From Cranoglanis bouderius (Eukaryota; Chordata; Actinopteri; Siluriformes; Cranoglanididae): a DNA stretch of 64,000 bases. Of this stretch, positions 50,391 to 62,788 are shown piece by piece (position 1 is the stretch's first letter; each line of letters opens with the position of its first letter). Under the pieces are notes generated by a model. That model was not told the DNA's origin, did no database searches, and saw only the letters and a program-made list of their open reading frames with translations. The stretch is from the NCBI GenBank assembly GCA_023630585.1, contig CM042539.1, positions 21,884,755 to 21,948,754 on the forward strand, read 5' to 3'. A program made the translations under genes and the position numbers.

Positions 50391-50607
50391 ACACACACAC
50401 ACACATACACACACACACGCACACACAAACGCACGCGAATGCCAACAGTGCACACACTCACACACATGCTGAGAGGTATAAACGCAATTTGCACGGTCTG
50501 AGCACATGCTACAGTATAATTTTGGAGAGATGAAGATGTCCACTGAAGTGAGAACAGACGCTGGTGTGAAAACTGAATAACAAGCACAGTAATAGGCAGA
50601 CACACAT

Positions 50608-50688
<81 letters not shown>
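50391..50688 (+). repeat. Two CA arrays
   Basis: An imperfect CA array (50391-50440) and a long perfect one (50608-50688), opposite in strand to the TG array at 50139. The spacing leaves about 180 unique bases between arrays. Confidence 0.9.
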
Positions 50689-50694
<6 letters not shown>

Positions 50695-50882
50695 AAATAA
50701 TAAATATAGAACAAGAATGTATTTTACAGGGGTGAGGAAAAAAACTGATAATTTTTTGTGTTATGTCATTCATTCTGATCCATGATCTTAATTTTCCATC
50801 TGAGAGAATTTGTAAAAAAATTATTGGAGAATTTAATTTATCTAAACATCATAAATTTCATGTATAAATTGTTATCTTATTA

Positions 50883-51230
50883 TTATAAGGTTCTCTCCAG
50901 TTTAAAAATGAATGTGAGATAGAACCTTACAATACTGTGGTCAATAACGTCTTTTCCATTGGGGCAACCGTATATAACCGCATATATCAGCCATTCAACA
51001 ATGTTATTTTCCATAAAGTCCTCAATCTGTTTAAATTCCACTGAAATTCCAATTACCTCTTTTGTGTGAATAACAATTTTTAAAATGTTGCTGTTTGACA
51101 GATAGACTGTGAACTGATGTTCCACTGATTCACTCACCTTTCTAGATTTGCAATCATTGGGCAATGAGCTCACTGCCCCATTTAGCTCCATAGAGTTAAT
51201 GTTGCACTTAGTGCAATAACAGATGCCCAC
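50883..51230 (-). CDS. Unrecognised 115-codon open frame
   Basis: The frame runs from an ATG at 51230 to a stop at 50883 and lacks low-complexity sequence, unlike most long frames here. Its residues (for example HTKEVIGISVEFKQIEDF and AVIYGCPNGKDVIDH) match nothing I can name. No promoter, intron or polyadenylation context is visible. It may be a chance frame or a decayed mobile or host exon. Confidence 0.15.
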   Translation of the reverse strand: MGICYCTKCNINSMELNGAVSSLPNDCKSRKVSESVEHQFTVYLSNSNILKIVIHTKEVIGISVEFKQIEDFMENNIVEWLIYAVIYGCPNGKDVIDHSIVRFYLTFIFKLERTL

Positions 51231-51777
51231 TGGGGCATTTTCTTATGGTATTCGTCTGTGTTGGGGGCACTGACTTTTAGATCAGACTACATCTTTCTGT
51301 CAAATTTGCTGTACAGTTAGTTTGTTCAAGTTGATTTAAGTCTTGTTGAGTCTCAACTGCCTATTATGGGGTTCATCTAAAAATTTACTAGTACCATACT
51401 GTATTGCTAATCAAATGTGATAGCACCAAAATCTATAATCATGGAATTTTGGAGAAATTGTTTAGAGATATATTGTATTACTTCTATCATACACTGCTAC
51501 ATATGATCAGAGGGTTGGTTTTTTTTCAGTGTCTAGGTTAGAATCTTTACACAGACACAAATAAAACAGAGCAAAATAGACCCTCTTCATCTTTTGCTCA
51601 TTTGTTCTTCCTGCATTATGCTTTTTTCCTCTGAGACAATGACATGGCAAGTGACTGTGGTCATGCCCTACTTTATAATATGGGACAAAAGCGGGCAGTC
51701 AATCAGGGACACGCAGTGAGACTTGGACCATTCAGGACCTGGTGCAAGGTCTCTGTGGCTCAGACTATGTGCAAACA

Positions 51778-51779
51778 CA

Positions 51780-51857
<78 letters not shown>
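51778..51857 (+). repeat. CA microsatellite
   Basis: CA run with a single TA interruption. Confidence 0.95.
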
Positions 51858-51859
<2 letters not shown>

Positions 51860-51901
51860 CATATATGGAGCTCTCTCTCAACCATGAATCATTTACAACC
51901 T

Positions 51902-51951
51902 TATTATTATTATTGTTGTTGTTGTTTATTTATTTATTTATTTATTTATTT
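51902..51951 (+). repeat. TTA/TTG/TTTA compound microsatellite
   Basis: ATT, then GTT, then ATTT units in sequence. Confidence 0.9.
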
Positions 51952-52972
51952 GGTAAAGGATCGCCATCCATAAGCCAAAGGGTGATGTAACTGGTAGCTG
52001 TGTATTTGTTAAGTTATCTGTTTGCTTGTGCCCCTCTATCTCTGAAGGATCTATTAGTCAATAGAAATTAAGCACACAACCACCAGCTTGTGCATGCCCA
52101 TGAATCTGAAGAAGCAGTAAGCTGTTGGGTCGTCTCTCACTTGTTTGCTTCTTGTCAGGTTATATATTAAGGCCTATAATGCACTTCACTGGGAAATTGT
52201 GCAGGAGTCTAATAGCCAGCCAGGATTACAGTGGATCTGATTCAGTTCTTTGAATGTTTTGCTAACTAATTTGGACAGCATGCGTTTAGTGTTAAAATCC
52301 ATTCCATAACACTTGTTACAATATCTGACAGGGTTTTAGTCCATATATGTTGGCATTTGAGAGAAATAACAATTTCAAACATTTTGTATCATATGAAACA
52401 ACATTTGCTTGTTAAGGTAATAAAGTTTTTTTTTTTTTTTTTCAAAGCTAGATTGTGTCTTCTTTCGTAAACATAAATATCATAATGATATAAATATAAA
52501 AATATTTTTGATAAATGGCACACTCTTGTATGGTGTAATCATAAAGTATGATGCATTTTTTTTTTTAAATTAGATTCCATTTTACATTTTCTTTGCATAG
52601 CTGTTGCTATAGTTTGACAAGTTATTAGTTGTAACATCTTGATACATGGGCTGCTTTTAGCAAAATGTATAATGCATTTTGAATGATTTATAAGAAGTCT
52701 TCTTCAAACACTTCAAAATTTTATCAAAATAAGGATGTTCTACTTTTTTAAGACTTAACATATTCATAAAGCTATGCAATTAGTGAGACTAGTAAGGTGT
52801 GACTCAGCCAGAGAGGCATATTAATACCAACAGTGGTGAAATAAAGACCAACAGTATAACACTGTTTATAGAATGAACTCAACTCGACAGGATAAACACT
52901 GTAAGCTATAATTCCTATAGGAGTCAATTCAATCCATGCAGTCAGTACTGTAACTGATTAGGAAATTATGTA

Positions 52973-52973
<1 letters not shown>

Positions 52974-53003
<30 letters not shown>

Positions 53004-53010
53004 CATACAT
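52974..53010 (+). repeat. ACAT tetranucleotide run (SINE tail)
   Basis: About nine ACAT units, forming the 3' tail of the adjacent minus-strand SINE. Confidence 0.95.
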
Positions 53011-53280
53011 TTTCTATACCACTTATCCTACACATGGTCGCAGGGAGCCTAGAGCCTATCCCAGGGCACTTTGGGCATGAGGTGTGGGACACCCTGGATG
53101 GGGTACCAACCAATCACAGGGCACAATCACACACACACTCACACACTATGGACAATTTGGACACAACGCTTGTCTTTGGACTGGGGGAAGAAACCGGAGT
53201 ACACGGCGAGTCCATGCACACAAGGTAGGATTCAAACCTCCAACCATTGAGGTGCGAGGCAAACATGCCACCATGTCTCC
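53011..53280 (-). mobile_element. tRNA-derived SINE (type B) with tetranucleotide tail
   Basis: On the minus strand the head (from 53280) holds a tRNA-like stretch with GGTTTGAATCC. The body carries AGTCCAAAGACAAGCGTTGT, CAGGGTGTCCC and GGGATAGGCTCTAGGCTC, a very common teleost repeat. It ends in a run of ATGT units (52974-53010). The familiar GGATAGGCTC block and the tetranucleotide tail identify the family. Confidence 0.82.
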
Positions 53281-53689
53281 CTATACTACATATAGAAATG
53301 CATTTCACCCATTTTCTATCTTAAATTTCGCTTTTTTCATTAATCCCAGACAGTAAATTGTGTTTTGATCGATAGAGAGCAAAGACATTTTAAGCTCAGT
53401 ATTCATATCACTCGTTCGATTTTTGACGTTTATTACATTTTGACTGTCCACAACAGCATTTGGTGCTACAATCTTTGCTAACAATTACATTTTAGAGCCA
53501 AGCACTCCGACAATAAGAGCCCTTGATGCTGGCAGAAGTTATATTTTGTTACTTATCAGTTTACTGCCAAAGCAAATCTTCCGTGTGTGATGATACTAAT
53601 CTTCTTGACACCACTGGAAAAAAGGCAGGATAACTGATTACCAGTGATAACCTGCTTTGATCAGCAAGGAATAATATCTTTAATATTTT

Positions 53690-53885
53690 GAATATCACTC
53701 ATCCATGTACCTCTGTATCACTACTTGCACTACACTGCATCCTCTATATCATTCTACCCAATCTACACTATTCATATTACATGCAATCTCAAATAATATC
53801 TTTCCTCACATATATGCAAGTATGTTAGCTGAATTTCATTGCATCCTGAATGCATATGATAATAAAGCTGACTTGACATGACTTA
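53690..53885 (+). mobile_element. LINE 3' UTR fragment
   Basis: Runs TTTCATTGCATCCTGAATGC then GATAATAAAGCTGACTTGAC, a pattern known from fish LINE 3' ends (a tandem TTGAC-type terminus after AATAAA). No coding part is present. Confidence 0.5.
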
Positions 53886-54082
53886 CTAATTTTATTACTG
53901 CGATTAAAATACTGCAACACTACAAGGTATCACTGACTGACCAAAACTCTCCATAAGTTCGGTATACTTTAAAATACTTGGAAACTTAGGACGCTTTTAG
54001 GACCCACATGTTTCAAGAACCTATATAACAAGTTTTCTGGAGACACCTTTAAGGTTCAAGAACCCCAGATATTTTAATAAAC

Positions 54083-54391
54083 AATCCCACATGCTAGAAC
54101 ACATTAAATGGATAATTGTTATTTCACAGTGTTCGCTGTTTGTATTACTGCAGTGCACTGCAGCCAAATCTTTAGAAGTGAGGAATTAAAAAAAAAAATG
54201 TCCTTGTCATTTATTGTACACTTTCTTTGTCCATGTGGAAACAGCATTTTACTGTCAAATGAAGGGCTAGCAATCTAGCAATTAGGGTTTTTTATGCTTT
54301 ATGAAGTCTTTGATTGCTTCTTTGATTAGGCGTCCTCCCTAGGGCGCTTTACTTATGAAGCATTTAAAAACATGGAAGCAAATTCCCCAAA

Positions 54392-54392
<1 letters not shown>
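54083..54392 (+). repeat. Left copy of a direct duplication flanking znf804 exon 1
   Basis: The segment shares an ordered series of blocks with 57071-57401 in the same orientation: ATGCTAGAACACATTAAAT, ATTTATTGTACACTTTCTT, GAAGGGCTAGCAAT, GATTGCTTCTTTGATTAGG and TTATGAAGCATTTAAAAACA. It ends exactly where a TG array begins, as does the other copy. It sits just inside intron 1. Confidence 0.85.

Positions 54393-54482
<90 letters not shown>
54393..54482 (+). repeat. TG microsatellite with a CGCG interruption
   Basis: About 90 bases of TG repeats with one TGCGCGTG interruption near 54440, directly following the left flanking duplicate. Confidence 0.95.
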
Positions 54483-54486
<4 letters not shown>

Positions 54487-54602
54487 CGTTCAAGGTTCAA
54501 GAGATCTTCTAGGTACCTTTTGTTTTTGTTGTGTTTACTCTAAACAGAGGGGGAAATATATTTGTATATCAAAGAGCTCACTATAGTAACTCAGAGGATT
54601 TA

Positions 54603-55079
<477 letters not shown>

Positions 55080-55282
55080 TCAGAGCAACAGTGTTAGACA
55101 GTACTGGGCAGTTAGAGGACTATATCCTCCACGAGACCAAGCTTAGTTCGGTGATGCAGGAACGAAGCGCGCGCAGGATGAACGCAGCGACTTTTATTTC
55201 AAATGCGAGCTCGAACTCTTCTTTTTTCCTCCTCCTCCTCCTCCCTTTCTGCTTCTATATCCTCTTCCTCCCTGAGGTGCAC

Positions 55283-55288
<6 letters not shown>

Positions 55289-55344
<56 letters not shown>

Positions 55345-55371
55345 CGTCTCTCTCTCTCTCTCGCTCTCTCC
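55289..55371 (+). repeat. CT microsatellite in the probable 5' UTR/promoter
   Basis: CT repeats with minor interruptions (CCCCGT, CG). Read on the gene's strand these are GA repeats about 230 bases upstream of the ATG. Confidence 0.9.
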
Positions 55372-55690
55372 AGATGTACCAGTCAGTGTTTGTCAGGCTG
55401 CAAATTTGGGATTGAATTTATTCGTAAAACTGATGACGCAGGGAACTCTTGGTTCTTGCTTCGGAACAGATCCAAGCGGTAACTGCTGGAGCGCGGAATG
55501 CATTTGAATTTATGATTGTAACAGGACAAATGAAAGAAGAAAAAGAAAAACAGAAAAGGAAAATGCAGATTCCTGTGCGCAGCTCGAGCATTCACAGTGG
55601 TCATAGGATGATGTGTCGTTTCCTAACACCGCAGGAAGTTCCGTCGTGCGCAAAATGAAATGCAGGGTGTCTTGCACATTTTCGTTTCAA

Positions 55691-55693
55691 CAC

Positions 55694-55724
<31 letters not shown>

Positions 55725-55728
55725 ACAA
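55691..55728 (+). repeat. Poly-C followed by CA repeats
   Basis: A run of about 20 C runs straight into CA repeats. Homopolymeric C of this length is rare; on the other strand it is a poly-G tract upstream of the znf804 exon. Confidence 0.9.
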
Positions 55729-55755
55729 TTTGCGGCGGCAGGGGTCTCGCGCCTA

Positions 55756-55758
<3 letters not shown>

Positions 55759-55822
<64 letters not shown>
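55759..55822 (+). repeat. CT microsatellite
   Basis: Near-perfect CT repeat upstream of the znf804 exon. Confidence 0.95.
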
Positions 55823-55823
<1 letters not shown>

Positions 55824-56063
55824 AGGAGTTAAAGGGGGATCTTTGGATCTTTACAGAGAGATAAATCTCACTTGGCACTGCAGTTTAAGTGTAAGGAAAT
55901 GACTGACCCTCTTATTTTTACCGTAAAAAAATGACTACACTGATGATAAGACTGTGTGTATGTCTGAGCCCTCTTCAGGTTTTGAGCGTTTCACAACGTT
56001 AATATGCAAGCAGCAGATATTTCTAAACCTCCCTCAGTTAATACCGGATTGACAGCGCCCCGG

Positions 56064-56090
56064 TCGCTGTCCACAGCTTGTGGTGCTGAA
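56064..56090 (-). promoter_or_regulatory. REST/NRSF (RE1-like) site with expanded spacer
   Basis: On the minus strand TTCAGCACC (56090-56082) is followed after 9 bases by GGACAGCGA (56072-56064). These are the two half-sites of the neuron-restrictive silencer element. The canonical spacer is 2 bases. Here it is 7 longer, which corresponds to a known class of expanded REST sites with half-site centres about 16-19 bases apart. A further GACAGCGCC half-site lies at 56051-56059 on the plus strand. The site is about 1 kb upstream of the znf804 ATG, plausible for a neuronal gene. Confidence 0.5.
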
Positions 56091-56377
56091 ACGCTAAAGC
56101 GCGACACCGACACGCTTGAAGAAAAACGAGACTGCAGAGGACTTGTAGATGCGAGAGCAGACGCTTAACCCTCAAGTACGGTTCATTACATAGCAATGTC
56201 TCTCCAAATGACCCAGGCCATCAATTTTGATCGTACAGCAAAAAAAAAAAAAAATCTCAATACCTCCTTATCTGAAATATTACCAAGACAAACTGCATTT
56301 ATGAAATGTAAACATAATACATCCTCTCGTGCTTGTGTAATTTGTTAATAAATTAATAAGCAAACATAAATAAATAA

Positions 56378-56597
56378 GGGTGGCATGGTAGTCAGTAGCA
56401 TTACCACCTCACAGCTTGAGTGTTCCCAGTTCAATCCTAAGTTCGGGTTACTGTCTGTGTGGACTTTCTGTGCATGTTCCTCTGCTAAATTGCTCCTAGG
56501 TGTGACTAGTGGTGGATTCCAGCCTGGCACCCAGTGTTCCAGGTGTAAGCCATAACATCCCTGATCTGGATAAAGAGGTTATTGAAGATGAATAGAT
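56378..56597 (+). mobile_element. tRNA-derived SINE (type B), plus strand, upstream of znf804 exon
   Basis: Head: GGTGGCATGGTAGTCAGTAG and CAGTTCAATCCT (A- and B-box-like). Body: GTGTGGACTTTCTGTGCATG and TGGTGGATTCCAGCCTGG. Tail: CTGATCTGGATAAAGAGGTT then GATGAATAGATG. Not a tRNA gene, since the acceptor stem is missing. Confidence 0.7.
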
Positions 56598-57070
56598 GCC
56601 CCTCCCCCCCACACCAATAATATTATGCAAGAATGAAAGACTTGTCTTGAATGAGAGAGGTCAGTTAAAAAAAGATTCCCTTACTTGTCTAAATTGTAAA
56701 AGACAATTTTAACGTATTTACCAAAATAGTAGTTCTAAAATTATTATTCATTTATTGTCCTGATAGTAATCTAACTTCATTTAACTCTGTTACTAGATCT
56801 TGTAGGGAAAATAAGTGATTTAGGGGCTTTTCACAAATCAGTGAAAGTGATCTATAAATTATACGTGTGATACTGTTCTGGGAAATAATGGTTTGTTCTT
56901 TATTAACCATAACATTCAAAAAAAGCACAGTTAAATAGTTCCAAATACATTACTGGATTGCATGTGTTCTTTTTATCAGCACATCTTGTTATAAGATCGT
57001 AACAATACACTATAAAAATAAACTAAAGGCTAGTTAGTGTTCTAATTAAAATGTTAGACATTTCAAGGAA

Positions 57071-57400
57071 GATCCCAAATGCTAGAACACATTAAATCAA
57101 TTCAAACAACTCAGTTGATATGAAAGCATTTTATATGAGTATCTTTATTTCTTCATTCTTCAGAATTTGCAATATAGTGCAAAATAATATTTTAAAGCGA
57201 GAATGAGCAAAATGCCCTTATCATTTATTGTACACTTTCTTGGTCCTTGTGGAAGCAGCATTTTTATGCTGAAGGGCTAGCAATTAGTTTTTCTTCATGC
57301 TTTTTTAAACTGAATGCTTTGATTGCTTCTTTGATTAGGCATCCTCCCAAGGGTGCTATACTTATGAAGCATTTAAAAACAGAGTAGCAAATTTCCCAAT

Positions 57401-57401
<1 letters not shown>
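57071..57401 (+). repeat. Right copy of the direct duplication flanking znf804 exon 1
   Basis: This is the partner of 54083-54392. It has the same blocks in the same order, a middle part that differs between copies, and a TG array immediately after. It lies about 2 kb upstream of the znf804 start codon, so exon 1 and its promoter sit between the two copies. Confidence 0.85.
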
Positions 57402-57731
<330 letters not shown>

Positions 57732-58119
57732 GAGGTACCATTTCACTATTTTAACTAAGGTATCTCACACAAAAAAAGCAAAATCAACAGACATCAAACA
57801 AAGTGTGTCTTAGTTTGTTTAATTACATTTCTATGTGATTCCATTTTAATCACAGCTGCTATGGTGAGAAATAGAATTTTTCAACCAGATTCATGCATTT
57901 TCTTAATTTCTGACTGAAATTTATTAGCCAGTGTCAGGTGGCAGAGATTGCAACAGTTGCGGTGAACACATTTTATTAAAAGTACTGGAAGATACAAACA
58001 AATCCAAATAAAAAAACAAAGGTCACTGTCGAGAAACAGGTATGAGGTCAGGCGATGTACGAACAGGTTATCAAAGAGCAAGGCAAGGATCACAAAACAA
58101 GAAAACCAAGGGGGAGATC

Positions 58120-59460
58120 AGTCATGAAGTCTAGAGCAAGGTGTGACCATGGATGTTGTGGGGTTGGTAGCGGCATTAACTTCCCTGTGGGCAGAGTTTA
58201 TGTGACCTTGGATTGTGCACACACAGTAGAGGATAAAATAAATTGGTGGATGCCATCAGTATTTGTTGTGGAGTAAGTCATGGGTTTTATGCCTGGGTGT
58301 CTAGTGGCAGGTGATGTGTGGGCCCAGGTGAAGAGTTTCATCCAGGTAAGGGGATACTTAAGTTTTACCTTGGGGGAAAGTGTTTGGAGAATGGAGGAGG
58401 TTTGCACAGGTGATATCCTGGTCCAGATCCCAGACCAGTGTACCCACAAAGCATGACTCGGCGAGAATGGGTTCTTCAGTTAGTTCTTATGGCGTAGCTT
58501 GGTATCTCCATTCTTCCAGTGCCAATTTTACTACAAACAATTCTCTGTTCCCTATGTCATAGTTATGTTCAACTGGTAGGAATCTTTTGGAGAAGAAGGC
58601 AACTGGATGTAGTTTGGGTTTCTCTCTGAATTGCTGTGAGAAACAGTGCCGACTCCTGTATCAGAGACATCCACCTTGACTATGAAGGGTTTTGTTGGAT
58701 CCAGGTGTCTGAGGATGGGGGCTGATGTGAATGCTTCCATTAGTTGTTTCAGGCCTGATCTGGCTCAGGATTCCACTTCAGTTTCTTGGGACCCTTTTTC
58801 AGCAGAGTGGTCTGCAGTCTAAGGCATGAGCTAAAGCCTCGATTGGAATGTCAGTAGAAATTGATGAAACTTAGGAAGTGTTGCAAATCCCTGACAATAG
58901 TGGGGACCAGCCATTCTTTGACTGCTGTTACTTTGCACTGGTCCATGAAAATCCCTTTTGGGTTAATGATATAGCCCAGGAACGATAAATGAGTAACATG
59001 GAACTTTTCACATTTAACATAGAGCTGATTGTCCTTTAGTCTGTGGGGCACTTCCTTCACATGGTCAACATGGGTTTCTTCGGATGGGGAGAAGATTAAA
59101 ATGGCATCAATATATGCAATGATGAATTTTCCCAACATGTCTCTGAGCACATCATTTATTAAGCACTGGAACACTGAGGGGGCAGTAGAGAGCCCATATG
59201 ACATGATGCAATACTTGTAGTGGTCAGAGGTGGTGCTAAAGGCCGTCTTCCATTCATCTCACTCGCTGATGTAAGTACTGTGCAGACCTAGTTTGGTGAA
59301 TATTTTGGCTTCTCTGAGGAGGAGGTATCAGAGGACAATGATAAATGATGGTGTTTGCTTCTCAATAGTCCTCAATAGTCAATGTAGGACCTGAGTCCTT
59401 CTCCTTTCTTTTCAACTTCTTCTTTTCAAGAAGGAACCCGGCTGAGGCTGGGGATGTAGA
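58120..59460 (-). pseudogene. Ty3/gypsy pol remnant (RT, RNase H start, integrase zinc domain)
   Basis: On the minus strand, from high to low coordinates, I read REAKIFTKLGLHSTY, then EWKTAFSTTSDHYKYCIMSYG, LSTAPSVFQ and the RT active site as YIDAILIF. One catalytic Asp of the usual YxDD is replaced by Ala. Next come FLGYIINPKGI and an RNase H start ([24 protein letters not shown]). Then come an integrase HHCC-like zinc domain (WAHTSPATRHPGI and STVCAQSK). Several stops and frameshifts separate these pieces. It is an inactive retroelement fragment in the opposite orientation to the chromodomain remnant at 62 kb. Confidence 0.85.
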
Positions 59461-59469
59461 GGGTCCAGG

Positions 59470-60755
59470 GAATGACAAGAATAATTCGGTTACTGAAGAC
59501 GAATGAATGAACAATATACAGTATTTGACTATAATTGAATGGCAGGGGTTGATATCAAGAACACGTGTTTATTAGGGTTAGTCAACAATTTCAATCTGGT
59601 GTCAGAACATAATTTGCCAAGCACACAGTGAGGTAATACAGAAACATAGACATAGAAATAGACCCACAGTCAAAAAAGGATAAAGGCCAACTTGCACAAT
59701 TCACCAGTAAGCCTATATAACATGAACTTAACCTTTTTTGCTGTAAATATAACATCATTCAGTGCTGCTAAAGGAGAATGACTAAGTAAATTCCACAAAG
59801 ACAAAATGTGAGAGAAAGGGCTTGGCTTATAGACTCTTTCCTAGTACTCTGAACTGTCTTCATAGAACTAGTGAGATGTCCTGAGGCTTTCAGAGGAGCA
59901 GGAGTCACATCATGCCACTAAAGAAAGCTTTGCCCTGTAGTCATTCACACATGATATACCAAACTGATGCATCCTCGAGGAGCAAACTCATCTGTAACAA
60001 ACTGTGCTTGACATGTTTATTATGGTAATAATTATTATCATTACACAGACCAAGTTGGTCTAATGTTAATGTTAAGCTTTGTTCAGTTACTAATTTAGAC
60101 AAACCTTCTCTATATGTAGTTTTTATTGTACAGCCTATGTGATTTCACAGTTCCAGCAAGTTGTTCTAAATTTTGTATTTTTGTGAAACAAAGAGCAACA
60201 GCATCACCAACGGTCATGCGAAAAATAAACAGAATGGTATGAAAAATCGAGGCTAAGGCTGATTTCTTTCTAGCCCAGACTGTAGATTCATGCAGTGTAT
60301 CATTGACAGCTGTGTCATGTGATTACACAGACTGAAACACCATCTAGATTTGATATCCATTTGTCTTCACTGACACATCTGAGATAACACGTCATCGGTA
60401 GTAATTAAAAAGGTGCATGTGAAATACAATTGCAGGTTTAATGAATGCGAACAAGGTAGATTGTTTCCCAAATGTCTTTGGAGTAGATAAGCACAAATTG
60501 TCCAATCCAAGTACAAATTACACAAAAGGACAGACAACCAAACCATAATTTTAGTGCTTTTTGTTTGTTTGAAAGAATGAGTTACAACTTTTCTCTTTAT
60601 CATGTTTGGTGTTCGGAGGAAATTAAAAATGAATTAAATAATGAATGCATCTGTCTTATATAATGCAGTGTGCACACCTAATAGTTTCATTGTCAAGTTT
60701 TTGGTAGATATTAGGTCTTATCTCCCATTTAATATCAAAACCAGCTATAACTGGT
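59470..60755. other. Unique AT-rich sequence, no gene seen
   Basis: Begins with a SINE-tail-like GAAGACGAATGAATGAAC near 59497. No coding signal in the remainder. Confidence 0.4.
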
Positions 60756-60761
60756 GTCTTG

Positions 60762-61130
60762 TGTCATGTCTATGCAGGTCATGACAACAGACTCCACTTC
60801 CCATACTGCAATGCGGCCTACAAACATGGCCACTCCAGAATACAGCTCCCAGTTGTCACACTCCAGCTCCCCCAACCTCTGATTGAACACACCTGATCCC
60901 AACCACCACCCATGCTCCAAAATCACACAAACTGTGAAGTATTGTTCTGTGAACCTTTCTCCTGACATGCCTTTCACTGTAGCTTTGTATACCCCACTCT
61001 GTTTGCTGATCACCTGGACCTAGCCTGTTTTTTGACTCTGCTTTTGCATGCCATATTTCAACCTGTTTGATATTCTGCTCTTTTTAATAAAAGCATATTT
61101 TTGCAACTGCATCTGTTCTCATGCTTGATA
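60762..61130 (+). mobile_element. Chromoviral gypsy LTR, copy 1
   Basis: This begins TGTCATGTCTATG and ends GCTTGATA, a decayed TGACA end. It matches the LTR at 62368-62777 over blocks such as CTCCACTTCCC, CTGATTGAACACACCTGAT and TTTCAACCTGTTTGATATTC, with AATAAAAGCAT as a polyadenylation-like signal. No chromodomain region precedes this copy. Confidence 0.75.
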
Positions 61131-61412
61131 TCTTTTGTTTTTTGTTTTTTTTATGTTTATATTGTGTAAACTACTAAACTTTGACATTAGGGATTTTATT
61201 TTTATGGTATAAATAAATATGGTAAATCAATATTTTAAATATACTAAAAATATTAAGAAAATAATGAAGTCCTTTATGAAAAAGATTAGTTAATGGATAA
61301 CTTCTCATTATTTAATGGTAGTGATAAGTACATTGGGGGCTGCCTCTTGTTCAGGTCCATTGTTAGTTCCTCTGAAGAACTCGATTCCTTTATACAAAGC
61401 ATATAAAGTGGT

Positions 61413-61919
61413 GTATTTTAAGTATTATTAGGTTTATCTACAATGAACTTAAATGTGTAACATGGTTTAAATAATATATGTAGACATTAAGTGTGTTGGT
61501 GCTTCTACCTTTCTGGCTTAATCAAAGACCACGATTTTGCTTTATCTTATTCTTTCTTCATACTAATCACAATTTAATGATCCATTCCCATTGCAGGTGA
61601 AAAAAAGTCCTTCTTTTCTTACTTTTAATGGCTGGCATATGGCCCCATATGCAGTCGACAGTCACTGCTGCTTACATATCGTGTGCAGATGCATGAACTA
61701 TTGTCTTGAATTAGTGGAAGCAGATTGTAACTGGATATTATTCATGGAACACACTGAGCCTGGAGTGAACTGTTAGGCTAAATAAGGCAAGACTATTTCA
61801 AATAAACCTGTATTTTATTAGCATACTCTGTGGAATACCTCCCAGACTGGGGGTCAGAACACAGACACTGGGGTAATTCATAATACAGAAACGGGCGGTT
61901 TATAAACGACAGAGATGGA
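61413..61919 (+). repeat. Tandem segmental duplication, copy 1
   Basis: This matches 62789-63296 over its whole length with the same order, for example CATACTAATCACAATTTAATG, GGCATATGGCCCCATATGCA-type text and GTGGAATACCTCCCAGACTG. Similarity is around 90 percent by eye. Each copy lies downstream of a chromoviral LTR. Confidence 0.88.
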
Positions 61920-61964
61920 GGAAGCTCACACATTGCAACATCACACATTGCTACATCAACCCTT

Positions 61965-62367
61965 TAAAGGTTCTACAACACATCAATGAAGCAACGTACA
62001 AGCTGGAGTTACCACTTCATTGCCATCTAGCCCTCACCTTCCATGTGTCCCGATTAAATCCAGTCACCCCAGGCCCACTAGCAGAAGATGTCCTACCTTC
62101 TACTCTCCAACACCTCAGTATGGAGGGACAGCCTGCCTATATTGTCAAGAAAATCAACTCGCATAACAAAAATGGCAAACTCCAGTATTTAATTGAATGG
62201 GAGGGATATGTCCCAGAGGAAAGATGATGGGTGCCAGCACAGGACATTCTCAACCCCCTCCTGTGTTACAAATCCCACGCTCATCACCCAGAATGCTCAG
62301 CTCCCAGAGCTCAAGATAGGCCCAAGAAAAAATTTGTTCCTGGAGTGAACACTTCAGAGGGGGGTTC
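61965..62367 (+). pseudogene. 3' end of a Ty3/gypsy pol: integrase C-terminus with chromodomain
   Basis: The frame reads YKLELPLHCH then FHVSRLNPV, the usual integrase C-terminal motif. It is followed by a chromodomain: AYIVKKINS, LQYLIEWEGYVPEER, then a TGA at 62225-62227 where the family usually has another residue, and WVPAQDIL. This is the mark of a chromovirus, whose integrase binds modified chromatin. A purine-rich AGAGGGGGG at 62356-62364 precedes the LTR by three bases. The upstream part of pol is absent, so the copy is a 3' remnant. Confidence 0.85.
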
Positions 62368-62777
62368 TGTCATGTTCTATGAAAGAAATGGCAACAGTCT
62401 CCACTTCCCGTACTGCAGCTCAGCATACAAACATGCCCACTCCAGATTACAGCTCCCGGTCATCACGCTCCAGCTTTGCCAACTTCTGATTGAACACACC
62501 TGATTCACCACCTACACTATAAAAACAGACTCCAAACTAACACAAACTGCAAAGTATCATTCTGTGAACCTTCTCATGATGTGTCAAGCTTTTCAATGCT
62601 ACTGCTATTCTAGTTTTGCCTTTGATCTCATCTTCTGGTTTTGTGACTCTAGTTTTGTACCTAAACCTATCCTGTTTTTTGGCACTGCTTTTGCCTGATG
62701 TTTTTCAACCTGTTTGATATTCTGCTCTTTTTAATAAGAGCACATTTTTGCAACTGCATCCTCTCCCAAGCCTGACA
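62368..62777 (+). mobile_element. Chromoviral gypsy 3' LTR, copy 2
   Basis: This begins TGTCATGTTCTATG directly after the polypurine tract and ends AAGCCTGACA. It has a TATAAAAACAGAC box near 62518 and a TTAATAAGAGC signal. It is related to the LTR at 60762-61130 (roughly 80 percent by eye). Confidence 0.85.
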
Positions 62778-62788
62778 TCTTAAGTATT

